Shown: positions 36,428 to 45,469, counted from the stretch's first letter. The stretch is DNA of 64,000 nucleotides from Nitrosovibrio sp. Nv4 (GCF_900215485.1 NZ_OCMZ01000001.1:1550001-1614000); one strand, 5' to 3'. Notes: a model not told the origin generated them from the letters alone. Numbers and translations: made by a program.

Positions 36428-37312
36428 CTAATAGATCTTTCGCTCCAGTTTCGCCTCATGCATTACAGCTGTTGCCAGTTCCTCGATGGATTTGCTGGTT
36501 GCGTCGAGATACGGAATACCTTCACGGCGCATCAGCATTTCCGCTTCGCGCACTTCATACTGACAGTTCTTGATCGATGCATATTTGCTGTCCGGTTTGC
36601 GTTCGTTTCGCATTCGATGCAGCCGTAGAGGATCGATGGTAAAGCCAAACAGCTTGCTGTGCACATTCCTGAGCTGGGCCGGGAGCGTCGCGCGATCGAA
36701 GTCCTCAGGGACGAGAGGATAATTGGCGGCATGAATACCGTATTGCAGCGCGAGATAGAGGCAGGTGGGAGTCTTGCCCGTGCGGGATACGCCGATCAGC
36801 GTAATGTCGGCCTGGCGCCAGTTCTTTTGTGAAATACCGTCATCATGTTCCAACGTGTACCTTATTGCCTCAATTCGCTGGCGGTGATCGATCGGGTTTT
36901 CGACCCGGTGGGAAAGCCCAACGGTATGCGACGAACGTATGCCAAGTTCGATTTCCATCGGGGCAATAAAAATACTGAAACAGTCGAGATGCAATGCATT
37001 GGCAGAGTCAAGAACAAGCCGTATTTCGGGATTTACGAATGTACTGAATACCAGTGGACGCGACCGTCCCGTGCTGGCGCGCTCATTGATTTGCCCCACA
37101 ACGGCCACGGCTTTTTCCCTGGTATTGAGGTAGGGCAGGGTGATTTCTTCAAAAGCCACGTTTTCAAACTGGCTGAGCAGACTATGCCCCAGCATTTCGA
37201 CAGTAATGCCAGTGCGGTCCGACAGGAAGAACGCGGTTCGCTGCGGAGGCTCCGACATGGACAGCTTCGACATGGACAGCTCCGACATGGGCAGCTTCGT
37301 CATGGTTGACAT
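36428..37312 (-). CDS. ppsR: PEP synthase regulatory protein (PpsR, DUF299)
   Basis: A 294-residue bifunctional kinase/pyrophosphorylase of the DUF299 family, which switches PEP synthase off by ADP-dependent phosphorylation and on by phosphate-dependent dephosphorylation. [25 protein letters not shown], the P-loop-like [15 protein letters not shown] and a C-terminal [10 protein letters not shown] are family marks. The target gene ppsA starts 126 bp away on the other strand. The first 18 codons are built from a 15-bp repeat that supplies five in-frame ATGs (37312, 37303, 37288, 37273, 37258). The family-like N-terminus begins at 37258, so the true start is uncertain. Confidence 0.93.
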   Translation of the reverse strand: MSTMTKLPMSELSMSKLSMSEPPQRTAFFLSDRTGITVEMLGHSLLSQFENVAFEEITLPYLNTREKAVAVVGQINERASTGRSRPLVFSTFVNPEIRLVLDSANALHLDCFSIFIAPMEIELGIRSSHTVGLSHRVENPIDHRQRIEAIRYTLEHDDGISQKNWRQADITLIGVSRTGKTPTCLYLALQYGIHAANYPLVPEDFDRATLPAQLRNVHSKLFGFTIDPLRLHRMRNERKPDSKYASIKNCQYEVREAEMLMRREGIPYLDATSKSIEELATAVMHEAKLERKIY

Positions 37313-37438
37313 TTGATCCGGCTCGCCAGTAATGTTGACACGTTGATTTATGCGACTTAGGGCAAAATATCGCGTTTAGGGATGTAATACAATCCTCTTT
37401 AATCACCTACCGCACCCCACTTGCGAACAGGAGCAGAA

Positions 37439-39829
37439 ATGAGCGATTCACGATATGTGATCTGGTTCGACGAGTTGCGTATGACCGATGTGAGCAGTGT
37501 CGGGGGCAAGAATGCTTCGCTGGGTGAAATGATCAGTCAGCTTACCCAGGCAGGAGTCAGGGTTCCCGGTGGTTTTGCTACGACAGCCGATGCCTATCGT
37601 GATTTTCTGGCTGATGGTGGACTCGCGCAACGCATCGAAGAGCGACTTGCAAACCTGGATACTGGAGACGTCGCCGCATTGGCAACGGCTGGCGCCCAGA
37701 TTCGCGGCTGGATAATAGAAACACCATTGCCGCCGCGATTGGAAAAAGAAATTTCCGATGCTTACGAAAAGATGTTGCGTGAAGCGGAAGCAGGCGATAT
37801 CTCGGTAGCGGTGCGTTCCTCGGCAACCGCCGAGGATTTGGCAGATGCTTCATTTGCGGGGCAGCAGGAAACCTTTCTTAATGTACATGGGGCGGAAAAT
37901 CTGCTGAAGGCGGTCAAGGATGTGTTCGCATCACTCTACAATGACCGTGCTATTTCCTATCGCGTGCACAAGGGTTTCATTCATTCCGAAGTGGCGCTAT
38001 CCGCGGGAATCCAACGAATGGTTCGCAGCGACATCGGGGCCGCCGGAGTAGTGTTCACCCTGGATACCGAATCCGGTTTTGATAAGGTGGTTTTTATCAC
38101 GTCTTCCTATGGTCTTGGCGAAACCGTGGTCAAAGGTGCGGTGAATCCCGACGAGTTCTACGTTTATAAACCTGCGTTGACTCAGGGAAAGCCCGCAATT
38201 CTGCGGCGAAATCTCGGGTCCAAGCTCATCAAGATGCAATTTTCTGCAAGCCGTGAAACGGCCCGTCCAGTCGAAACGGTGGATGTGGAGGAGGCCGAGC
38301 GCAAGCGGTTTTCCATCAGCGACGGGGAAGCCGAGGAGCTGGCTCGTCATGCACTCGTCATCGAGCGGCATTATCAAAGACCGATGGATATCGAGTGGGG
38401 CAAGGATGGCGTGGACGGCAAGCTCTATATCCTGCAAGCCCGACCCGAGACGGTGCAGGCGCGGGCCGGGATGGATACATTGCGGCGCTATCGCTTGAAG
38501 GGAAAATCGGAAATATTGGTCTCCGGGCGCGCAATCGGCCAGAAAATAGGCACAGGGCCGGTGCGGCCGATCTTGAATGCCAGCGAAATGTCGCGCGTGC
38601 GCGAAGGCGATGTGCTGGTGACTGACATGACCGATCCCGATTGGGAGCCTGTCATGAAACGTGCTTCCGCCATTGTCACCAATCGCGGCGGCCGCACCTG
38701 CCATGCTGCAATCGTTGCGCGTGAGCTGGGGATTCCGGCAGTGGTGGGCTGCGGTAACGCTACCGATTTGCTGGCTGAGAATCAAATGGTGACGGTATCC
38801 TGCACCGAGGGCGATACCGGCAACATTTATCGCGGGGTGCTGGAAGTTGAAGTTAACGATCTCGCACTTGAAAGTATGCCAAAGCCGCCAGTCAAAATCA
38901 GTATGAATGTTGGCAATCCGGAGCTGGCGTTCGGGTTTCAGCGCATGCCCAATGATGGCGTAGGGCTTGCGCGGTTGGAGTTCATCATTGCACGTATGAT
39001 CGGAATCCATCCCAAAGCCGCACTGCAATATTCCAATCTTTCCGCCGACCTGAAACAGCAGGTGGAAAGCCAAAGTGCAGGTTACCCCGATCCGGTCAGC
39101 TTTTATGTAGAAAAACTGACCGAAGGCATCGCCACTCTGTGCGCTGCTTTCTTCCCCAAACCTGTCATCGTACGCATGTCGGATTTCAAATCGAACGAGT
39201 ATTCCAGCCTCATCGGCGGGCAGCAATATGAGCCCAGGGAAGAAAATCCGATGCTGGGCTTTCGGGGCGCGTCGCGCTATGTAGCAGACGATTTCCGCGA
39301 TTGTTTCGAACTGGAATGCCGGGCGCTGAAGAAAGTACGCGATGAAATGGGACTTACCAATCTGGAAATCATGATCCCCTTTGTGCGAACGCTGGTCGAG
39401 GCCCGGCACGTAATAGAGCTGCTGGAAGAGAACGGCTTGAAGCGCGGTGAGAACGGACTGCGGTTGATCATGATGTGTGAAATTCCTTCCAACGCACTGC
39501 TGGCTGATCAATTTCTGGAATACTTCGATGGTTTCTCCATTGGATCCAATGATCTTACACAGCTCACCCTTGGACTGGATCGCGATTCAGCCCTCGTTGC
39601 CGAAGCCTTTGATGAACGCGACCCCGCAGTAAAGACCCTGCTGCGGCTGGCTATCCAGGCATGCCGTAAAGCCGGCAAATATGTCGGGATTTGTGGTCAG
39701 GGGCCATCCGATCATCCGGATCTGGCGCTATGGCTTATGGAGGAAGGAATCGAAAGCCTTTCGCTTAATCCCGACACTGTAGTGGATACCTGGTTGTATC
39801 TCGCAGGGGAGGCAAAAAAAAAGGTATAG
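37439..39829 (+). CDS. ppsA: phosphoenolpyruvate synthase
   Basis: A 796-residue enzyme of normal length. The ATG at 37439 has an AGGAG site; an upstream TTG start is rejected. The N-terminal ATP-grasp domain ([31 protein letters not shown]) is followed by the phosphohistidine domain with [24 protein letters not shown] and the PEP-binding barrel with GFRGASRY and [19 protein letters not shown]. It converts pyruvate and ATP to PEP, AMP and phosphate for gluconeogenesis, fitting an autotroph. It is divergent from its regulator ppsR. Confidence 0.96.
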   Translation: MSDSRYVIWFDELRMTDVSSVGGKNASLGEMISQLTQAGVRVPGGFATTADAYRDFLADGGLAQRIEERLANLDTGDVAALATAGAQIRGWIIETPLPPRLEKEISDAYEKMLREAEAGDISVAVRSSATAEDLADASFAGQQETFLNVHGAENLLKAVKDVFASLYNDRAISYRVHKGFIHSEVALSAGIQRMVRSDIGAAGVVFTLDTESGFDKVVFITSSYGLGETVVKGAVNPDEFYVYKPALTQGKPAILRRNLGSKLIKMQFSASRETARPVETVDVEEAERKRFSISDGEAEELARHALVIERHYQRPMDIEWGKDGVDGKLYILQARPETVQARAGMDTLRRYRLKGKSEILVSGRAIGQKIGTGPVRPILNASEMSRVREGDVLVTDMTDPDWEPVMKRASAIVTNRGGRTCHAAIVARELGIPAVVGCGNATDLLAENQMVTVSCTEGDTGNIYRGVLEVEVNDLALESMPKPPVKISMNVGNPELAFGFQRMPNDGVGLARLEFIIARMIGIHPKAALQYSNLSADLKQQVESQSAGYPDPVSFYVEKLTEGIATLCAAFFPKPVIVRMSDFKSNEYSSLIGGQQYEPREENPMLGFRGASRYVADDFRDCFELECRALKKVRDEMGLTNLEIMIPFVRTLVEARHVIELLEENGLKRGENGLRLIMMCEIPSNALLADQFLEYFDGFSIGSNDLTQLTLGLDRDSALVAEAFDERDPAVKTLLRLAIQACRKAGKYVGICGQGPSDHPDLALWLMEEGIESLSLNPDTVVDTWLYLAGEAKKKV

Positions 39830-39877
39830 TTCTAAAGCCGCGGTGTCACTCCGAATCATGCTTCGATAAGGATGCAA

Positions 39878-40492
39878 ATGGCAAAAAATAGCACTCCGCG
39901 CCATGTCGGCTTCATTCCAGACGGGAATCGCCGCTGGGCCATGAACCGCGGCCTGCCTAAAGAGGAGGGATATGTATCAGGTATCGGGCCGGGTTTATCA
40001 CTCTACGAAATATGCAAAAAACGCGGAATAGCCGAAGCTTCCATTTACTGTTTTACGCAAGACAATACCAAGCGGCCCAACGCTCAGAAGCTTGCCTTTA
40101 CCGATGCATCCGTAGCATTTGCTTTTGAAATTGCTCGCCGCGGCGCGGCCCTGCTTGTTCTGGGCGATGAGACTTCCGCGCAGTTTCCCAAGGTTCTGGA
40201 ATCATTCAGAACGCGCCAGGGCACCGGCATGAAGGTGAATCTACTCATTAACTATGGATGGGAATGGGACCTGGATGGCCTTAAAAATGGGGGTTTGCGC
40301 TCAAATGATGTTTCGCGTCTTGACCTCATTGTGCGGTGGGGAGGAGGGCGCCGCCTGAGCGGTTTTCTCCCGGTGCAATCGGTGTATGCGGATTTTTATG
40401 TCAGGGATGAATACTGGCCGGATTTCGAGCCCCAGCATTTTGAACATGCCTTGTCCTGGTTCAAGCGGCAGGACCGGACATTTGGCGGGTAG
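39878..40492 (+). CDS. short, divergent cis-prenyltransferase (UppS family)
   Basis: About 204 residues against about 250 for typical undecaprenyl diphosphate synthases. The ATG at 39878 follows AAGG; an ATG at 39872 is an alternative. HVGFIPDGNRRWAMNRGLP preserves the catalytic Asp and surrounding loop. Near the C-terminus RWGGGRRLSGFLPVQSVYADFYVRDEYWPDF keeps the arginines and serine that bind the diphosphate, with Thr to Trp and Glu to Gly changes in the classic RTGGE, and Asp in place of the second metal-binding Glu. It is probably a paralogue making a different chain length rather than the housekeeping enzyme. It follows ppsA by 48 bp. Confidence 0.8.
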   Translation: MAKNSTPRHVGFIPDGNRRWAMNRGLPKEEGYVSGIGPGLSLYEICKKRGIAEASIYCFTQDNTKRPNAQKLAFTDASVAFAFEIARRGAALLVLGDETSAQFPKVLESFRTRQGTGMKVNLLINYGWEWDLDGLKNGGLRSNDVSRLDLIVRWGGGRRLSGFLPVQSVYADFYVRDEYWPDFEPQHFEHALSWFKRQDRTFGG

Positions 40493-40605
40493 ATCCGCCG
40501 CAGTAGCGGCCCGTCGGAGGAGTCCATATCGAGAATCCGAGTGCAGGGATACCCCGTGACGTGTCAGGAGAGAGTACATCGCAGAGGATTAGGTTTTGCC
40601 GACAT

Positions 40606-42138
40606 ATGAGCGGAGATAAAACCAGAATGATAAAGCGGCCCACTTTCGAACAGATGCGAGACTTGGCTGGCAGTCTGCACATGCACATGTCTGAGCAAGA
40701 AATTCGGGATTATATGGAGCTTATGGAGGCTACATTTCAAGCCTATGACCGGGTCGACGAGCTCCCCGACAATCTTCCGGTAGTCACTTATCCACGCACC
40801 GCAGGGCATCACCCCTCTCCGTCCGAAAATACCCTCAATGCCTGGTATGTGAAGACCGACATCAGAGGAGCAGATAAAGGTGTTCTCCAAGGGCGGAAGA
40901 TCGTGCTTAAAGACAATATATGTCTGGCAGGTGTTCCGATGATGAACGGTGCCTCAACACTCGAGGGGTACGTTCCAAATGTTGATGCCACGCTTGTAAC
41001 GCGAATCCTGGATGCGGGAGGAACGATTGCAGGTAAGGCTCATTGCGAATATTTCTGCCTCTCGGGCGGTAGTCATACTTCGGCCCATGGGCCGGTCCAT
41101 AACCCCCACAAGCATGGATATATGGCGGGTGGTTCCTCCTCTGGTTGCGCTGCCCTGATTGCCACCGGGGAAATCCCAATGGCAATTGGCGGCGATCAAG
41201 GCGGGTCCATTCGTATTCCATCCTCATTCTCAGGGGCTTATGGAATGAAACCGACACATGGCCTGGTGCCGTACAGTGGAGTTTTTCCCATTGAAAGCAC
41301 AATTGATCATGTTGGCCCAATTACCGCGACTGTGGCCGATAACGCGCTACTGCTTGAGGTTATTGCCGGAGAGGATGGATTGGATCCGAGGCAATGTCAT
41401 GTAACGACAGCGAAGTACACTGATTCTCTCTCCAAGGGTGTTTCCAGGCTAAGGATCGGGATCGTCAAGGAAGGGTTTGGTCACCCAAATAGTGAGGCCG
41501 ATGTAGACGAAGCAGTGCGAATTGCAGCAAAAAAATTTGAAACATCAGGTGCAGAGGTACGGGAAATATCTATCCCCATGCACCTTGACGGCGCTGCCAT
41601 ATGGACACCTATAGCCCTTGAGGGTCTGCAGGCGCAGATGATGTCCGGTAACGGATTCGGCTTCAACTGGAAAGGATTGTATCTACCCGATTTGATGAGC
41701 TTTCACTCGAACTGGCGGACTCGGGTAGACGAATTGTCACCATCACTCAAGATATCCATGCTCATCGGCGAATATTTTATTCGCCAACATGGAGGGTGTT
41801 ACTACGCCAAAGCGCAGAACCTGAGCCGGCGGCTACGCAATGCATATGACGACGCCCTGTCGGATGTTGACCTTCTTGTTATGCCGACCCTACCCATCAA
41901 GGCCAAACCGATTCCCCCAGCAAACGCGCCTCTGGCAATTATGATCCAGCGAGCTTTCGAGATGATTCCTAATACGGCCCCCTTTGACGCCACAGGTCAT
42001 CCCGCAATGTCCGTCCCTTGTGGAATGCGCGACGGACTACCAGTTGGAATGATGCTGGTCGGTAAGTACTGGGACGAAAGCACGATATACCAGGCAGCAG
42101 CTGCCTTTGAAGCGACTAAGGATTGGCGAAAGATGTAG
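40606..42138 (+). CDS. amidase signature family hydrolase
   Basis: About 510 residues. The amidase signature triad is present: the lysine in VLKDNICLAGVP, the cis-serine in AGGSSSGCAALIA and the nucleophile serine in GGDQGGSIRIPSSFSG. These enzymes hydrolyse amides, releasing ammonia. A C-terminal FDATGHPAMSVPCGMRDGLPVGMMLVG is typical. The start is uncertain: ATG 40606, ATG 40627 (a GGAGA lies 12 nt upstream) or a non-ATG start at 40561. A 59-residue protein gene follows on the same strand and probably shares the transcript. Ammonia release would suit an ammonia oxidiser; the actual amide is unknown. Confidence 0.9.
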   Translation: MSGDKTRMIKRPTFEQMRDLAGSLHMHMSEQEIRDYMELMEATFQAYDRVDELPDNLPVVTYPRTAGHHPSPSENTLNAWYVKTDIRGADKGVLQGRKIVLKDNICLAGVPMMNGASTLEGYVPNVDATLVTRILDAGGTIAGKAHCEYFCLSGGSHTSAHGPVHNPHKHGYMAGGSSSGCAALIATGEIPMAIGGDQGGSIRIPSSFSGAYGMKPTHGLVPYSGVFPIESTIDHVGPITATVADNALLLEVIAGEDGLDPRQCHVTTAKYTDSLSKGVSRLRIGIVKEGFGHPNSEADVDEAVRIAAKKFETSGAEVREISIPMHLDGAAIWTPIALEGLQAQMMSGNGFGFNWKGLYLPDLMSFHSNWRTRVDELSPSLKISMLIGEYFIRQHGGCYYAKAQNLSRRLRNAYDDALSDVDLLVMPTLPIKAKPIPPANAPLAIMIQRAFEMIPNTAPFDATGHPAMSVPCGMRDGLPVGMMLVGKYWDESTIYQAAAAFEATKDWRKM

Positions 42139-42209
42139 CGGCCTCGCAATGTTTCCTGGACGGCATTCCGCAACAGCGTATCAATTTTTTGGCGTAAAGG
42201 AGATAAAAC

Positions 42210-42389
42210 ATGTCAGCAGCCTCGGATGCGAAAAGAATGTTCGTCGAAAACCTCAATGCCTTCGGCGACCAAAAAAGCCAGCCTGAAAAATATAACCTTT
42301 ATCTCGGCCTTATTTATCTGGTAGCGTCCGTTGAGCAGATCCAGCAGGACTTGGAGCAAATCAAGCAGCAACTGGAGAAGCGGCATTGA
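42210..42389 (+). CDS. 59-residue conserved-looking small protein
   Basis: A small gene with a good AAAGGAGA ribosome-binding site, 71 bp after the amidase stop. It encodes 59 residues starting MSAASDAKRMFVENLNAFG. It has a middle hydrophobic stretch (YNLYLGLIYLVASV) and a C-terminal amphipathic coiled-coil-like helix with heptad-spaced Ile/Leu and Gln/Glu-Lys residues. I do not recognise the family. A strong terminator lies 140 bp downstream, so it is probably co-transcribed with the amidase. Confidence 0.72.
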   Translation: MSAASDAKRMFVENLNAFGDQKSQPEKYNLYLGLIYLVASVEQIQQDLEQIKQQLEKRH

Positions 42390-42525
42390 ATTTTGCCGCA
42401 AATTTATCGGTTAAAGTGTTTGCGCGTCATAGATTCGACATATTGTTATGAGAAGATCATTTCCGGTGTTTACATTTACCCCTTCTGTAAACATCTTGGG
42501 TCCGTCCTCTCCGATATTGACCCAT

Positions 42526-42558
42526 GCCCAGCCACGGTTAGTCCGTCTGGGCTTTTTT
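42526..42558 (+). terminator. rho-independent terminator after amidase operon
   Basis: GCCCAG at 42526-42531 pairs with CTGGGC at 42547-42552. An inner ACGG/CCGT pairing extends the stem past a two-base bulge, and TTTTTTG follows immediately. It ends the amidase/small-protein transcript just before the inverted repeat of the mobile element. Confidence 0.8.
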
Positions 42559-42567
42559 GTTTCCAAA

Positions 42568-43348
42568 GGAAATAGGGTCAAACATTATTATTCCTGCTAA
42601 CTCCGCTCATTTAGTTCAGGATGAACCGCCATGGCCTGCCTTCCCCGTTACACCATTCCCGGCCAACCGCAGCATATAATCCAGCGCGGCAACAACCGGC
42701 AGGCAATCTTTGTTGTTAAAGCAGACTATCAGTTTTTTCGAAATGCCTTGGTAGAAGCGGCCAGGAAGCACGGCCTGAGCATCCACGCATATGTCTGGAT
42801 GACCAACCATATCCATCTATTAGCGTCGCCAGAATTCGACGATAGCATCAGCAAAGTCTTCCAGTCAGTTGGTAGACGTTATGTACAGTACTTCAATTAC
42901 ACTTACCAGCGCAGTGGCACGCTATGGGAAGGGCGCTACCGGGCGACAATCGTGGATAGTGAACAATACCTGCTGACCCTGATGCGGTACATCGAGCTCA
43001 ACCCGGTGCGGGCAGGTATCGTTGCTTATCCTGAGGATTATCCCTGGTCGAGCTATTGCTACAATGCACGAGGTGAGCAGGGGTTAAACGCGGACTGGTT
43101 GACGCCGCATGAGGAGTATTTGCGATTAGGACGCGATGAGGCGGATAGACAAAGCGCGTACCGCCAATTATTCAGGTCGGCCATTTCTATCGATAACCTG
43201 ACAGAAATTCGCGAATGCACACACAAGGGCTGGGCCTTGGGAGGGGAGAGGTTCAGAAAACAGGTTGAGGCAGTTAGTCAGCGCCGTGCCGCATCCAAGG
43301 GGGTGGGCAGGCCGAGAAAAAGTGATAATGATGTTTGACCCCATTTCC
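42568..43348 (+). mobile_element. REP-associated transposase element with 25-bp inverted ends
   Basis: The transposase gene is enclosed by a 25-bp inverted repeat: left end 42568-42592, right end 43324-43348. The arms begin GGAAATRGGGTCAAACAT and differ at three positions. The right arm contains the transposase stop codon. This compact layout is like the REP/RAYT systems, where the transposase acts on short palindromic ends. It could be a mobile unit of about 780 bp or a domesticated RAYT locus. Confidence 0.75.
42631..43338 (+). CDS. REP-associated tyrosine transposase (IS200/IS605-like Y1 family)
   Basis: A 235-residue Y1-type HUH transposase. The N-terminus has IPGQPQHIIQRGNNRQAIF; the metal-binding HUH motif is in MTNHIHLLASP; the candidate catalytic tyrosine region is RRYVQYFNYTYQRSGTLWEGRYR; and SEQYLLTLMRYIELNPVRAGIV is the family signature. 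These enzymes nick single-stranded DNA next to palindromes. Length and motifs look intact. The C-terminal tail is basic (VGRPRKSDND). Confidence 0.92.
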   Translation: MACLPRYTIPGQPQHIIQRGNNRQAIFVVKADYQFFRNALVEAARKHGLSIHAYVWMTNHIHLLASPEFDDSISKVFQSVGRRYVQYFNYTYQRSGTLWEGRYRATIVDSEQYLLTLMRYIELNPVRAGIVAYPEDYPWSSYCYNARGEQGLNADWLTPHEEYLRLGRDEADRQSAYRQLFRSAISIDNLTEIRECTHKGWALGGERFRKQVEAVSQRRAASKGVGRPRKSDNDV

Positions 43349-43644
43349 TTCAAGGGAAAGGATTATTTTTCCTACCCGAATTCATCAGTGGACCATTAAG
43401 CACAAATGCGAGCTCAACAAGATCAAAAAGCCGGTTGAGCTTTACGAGCTTATGAATGAAAGCGCGGCAATAATTGCCTTATCCGATTGGTCCTGCCCCC
43501 TTGGAGTACTGTCAATAACTGTACGCGTTAAACTTCCAAAGAAGGCACTGATCCCTTTTCCCCGCGCATATAGATTCTTTCATAGCTAACGCCACCATAT
43601 ATGGTATTTATAAAGGGAAGAATATGGTACAGTATGAGCAGATT
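43349..43644. other. non-coding stretch between transposase and duplicated segment
   Basis: About 300 bp, becoming AT-rich near 43600 where ATGGTATTTATAAAGGG could be promoter-like. A partial frame overlapping the transposase end (to 43589) has no resemblance I can name. No gene is called. Confidence 0.4.
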
Positions 43645-43792
43645 GTAGCGCCCATCATGCATCTCTGCTGGTTGCGCTGCACGTTACAAAGCGGCTCAAT
43701 GGCGCAAAGGCGAGCAATCGCTTAAGCGTCAGAGCGGGAAAACGCAGCACGCCCGGGTCCTCTTACGAGGCGATCAGCATCGCGGGTTCCGT
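43645..43792 (+). repeat. 148-bp direct repeat, copy A
   Basis: This 148-bp segment recurs at 44047-44194 with five substitutions and no indels. The two copies are 402 bp apart, an exact multiple of three. The same frame as the small gene before the reverse transcriptase is open through both copies from 43638, but copy A has no usable start codon. Copy A therefore looks like the 3' remnant of a duplicated gene or a non-coding RNA element. Confidence 0.85.
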
Positions 43793-44000
43793 CAGCTTTG
43801 AATCGTCTTCTACCCCCGGAAATGTCGGGAAGGCGACCAATAAACGTGTAGGGGGACAGTGTGGCAGGGTTGGGGGCGCGCAATCAAGGTTGAGTTGCGG
43901 GATGTTTACTCGAAGCTCACTTGTTCGCGTACTTGTGAAAGGGCTAGTTGTGTCAGTTCTCTTAGCCTTACAAACAAAGACGTGTATAGGAGACGCATTT

Positions 44001-44255
44001 ATGTCAATGTCATATTATCGCAGCTCGGCTGCTGTGGAGGTAATAAGTAGCGCCCATCATGCATCTCTGCTGGTTGCGCTGCACGTTACAAAGCGGCAAA
44101 ATGGCGCAAAGGCGAGCAATCGCGTAAGCATCAGAGCGGGAAAACGCAGCACGCCCGGGTCCTCTTACGAGGCGCTCAGCATCGCGGGTTCCGTTATGAC
44201 TTTTCTGCACTGGTTCGGGGGGACCGACACCAGTGCTGAGTCTGAAAATGTCTAA
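44001..44255 (+). CDS. 84-residue protein coupled to reverse transcriptase
   Basis: An ATG at 44001, eight bases after AGGAG, opens an 84-residue frame (MSMSYYRSSAAVEVISS...TSAESENV) whose stop overlaps the reverse-transcriptase ATG by 8 bp, suggesting translational coupling. Its middle is encoded by copy B of the 148-bp repeat. Between the copies, three of four amino-acid changes in this frame are conservative (Leu/Val, Val/Ile, Ile/Leu), which hints that the frame is translated. No family is recognised. The alternative is that this region is the template of a structured RNA used by the reverse transcriptase. Confidence 0.45.
   Translation: MSMSYYRSSAAVEVISSAHHASLLVALHVTKRQNGAKASNRVSIRAGKRSTPGSSYEALSIAGSVMTFLHWFGGTDTSAESENV
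44047..44194 (+). repeat. 148-bp direct repeat, copy B
   Basis: Second copy of the repeat at 43645-43792, ending 53 bp before the reverse-transcriptase ATG. Differences are at five sites: TC to AA, T to G, G to A and A to C. Three of these have A in copy B and one has A in copy A, so the pattern is not adenine-specific. Confidence 0.85.
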
Positions 44256-45441
44256 GAGCGCTTTTCTATCCGTCACTAGCTGGAATTCAATGAATGCTAG
44301 TTGGCAAGTCCTAAAGAAAAAATCCCGTCCTTCCTCCAGAAATACAGTTGGTATCGATGGTGTTTCAATAAATGATTTTGCGCGTGATGAGAAGGGTAAT
44401 CTAAATAAACTTTGCCTGAGTTTTAGGAAAGGTAAATTCGGTTATGAAAAGCTTCGGCCTCATCTAATACCTAAAGCGAACGGAAAGGACCGGTTAATAT
44501 GTGTGCCGACGGTAATTGATAGAATTGTTCAACGAGCGCTGCTAGAAGAATTATCGACCAAATATTATGAGCGGCTTGCTAATAGGATCAGCTTCGGTTT
44601 TATAAAAAACCGAGGCGTTGGTGAAGCAGTCTCAGTCGCTTGTGTTCAACGAAAAAAAAATCCTTGGGTATTTAAAACTGATATTACTTCCTTCTTTGAT
44701 TCTGTAGATCGCAAAATCCTTGCTGGCGCTATCACTAAAAATATTAGAGAAACGTCATTGCACAAATTATTAATAGAAGCGTCGGCCTGCGAAATCCAAC
44801 ATACATCATCCAGAGATAAAACTCGTATAAAAAAACTCGGTATAAAAGAAGGGCTAGGAATAAGACAAGGAATGCCTTTATCGCCTTTCTTTGCCAATTT
44901 ATTACTTCTCAAGTTTGACGAAACAGTACAAAAGAAAAAATACGCATGTGTGCGTTATGCCGATGATTTAATTTTTTTTGCAAAAAATGAAAATGAATGT
45001 AAGGAGATTGCGGCGTTTTGTAGTGAAGAGCTGGGAAACTTAGGATTGGCTATCCCTAGGATTGAATTAGATTCTAAATCAACTATTCATGATCCAGAAA
45101 CACCAGCAGAGTTTCTGGGGCTCGGACTTTGTTTGGATAAAAGCAAGTATGTGCTTCGCTTGATGCCAAAACAATTGGAAAGGATTCGAGAAACTTTTTC
45201 TCAAATGACATCAATTAAGGAATTGCTCTCGCGAAGAATTACCCTAGCAACCCTAGGAAGGGCCATAGAATCAAGAAAAAATGGTTATCTTCATGCCTAT
45301 GGAGATTGCATCAATTTCCGCGAATTCGAAAATTGTATGAAGGATATTCAACAGAAGATATTGAAGAAAATATACGTTGGTGAGCTAAAAATGGATTTAC
45401 GGAAACTTCCTGTAGAGGCAAAGACGTTTTTGAGCCTTTAG
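44248..45441 (+). CDS. stand-alone reverse transcriptase, possible defence (DRT-type) enzyme
   Basis: A 397-residue reverse transcriptase with PKANGKDRLICVPTVIDRIVQ, the first catalytic Asp in FKTDITSFFDSVD (about residue 145), RQGMPLSPFFANL (206-218) and the YADD active site (237-240). There is no maturase (X), zinc-finger or endonuclease domain, so it is not a complete group II intron protein. The motif-4 sequence QGMPLSP differs from the GxxxSQ form of diversity-generating elements. The gene is AT-rich relative to its neighbours, indicating horizontal transfer. Proximity to an abortive-infection gene suggests an anti-phage role. A retron is less likely because the usual retron motifs are not evident. 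Confidence 0.85.
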   Translation: MSKSAFLSVTSWNSMNASWQVLKKKSRPSSRNTVGIDGVSINDFARDEKGNLNKLCLSFRKGKFGYEKLRPHLIPKANGKDRLICVPTVIDRIVQRALLEELSTKYYERLANRISFGFIKNRGVGEAVSVACVQRKKNPWVFKTDITSFFDSVDRKILAGAITKNIRETSLHKLLIEASACEIQHTSSRDKTRIKKLGIKEGLGIRQGMPLSPFFANLLLLKFDETVQKKKYACVRYADDLIFFAKNENECKEIAAFCSEELGNLGLAIPRIELDSKSTIHDPETPAEFLGLGLCLDKSKYVLRLMPKQLERIRETFSQMTSIKELLSRRITLATLGRAIESRKNGYLHAYGDCINFREFENCMKDIQQKILKKIYVGELKMDLRKLPVEAKTFLSL

Positions 45442-45448
45442 AGGTTTG

Positions 45449-45469
45449 ATCTAACATTGACTGTTAGAT
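45449..45469 (+). terminator. hairpin after reverse transcriptase
   Basis: ATCTAACA (45449-45456) and TGTTAGAT (45462-45469) form a perfect 8-bp stem with a 5-nt loop, 8 bp after the reverse-transcriptase stop. The following T tract is weak. It may act as a terminator or RNA 3' end. Confidence 0.5.

Noticed and set aside
43645-45441. Diversity-generating retroelement (VR, TR, RT order)
   Set aside because: The repeats match that geometry and copy A reads to GFRQL and a stop in one frame. But substitutions are few and not adenine-specific, that frame has a stop right before copy A so no target gene exists, and the RT has QGMPLSP rather than the DGR-type motif.
44248-45441. Group II intron
   Set aside because: No maturase or endonuclease domain follows the RT, and I could not see intron domain V or the usual 5' GTGCG end near the gene.
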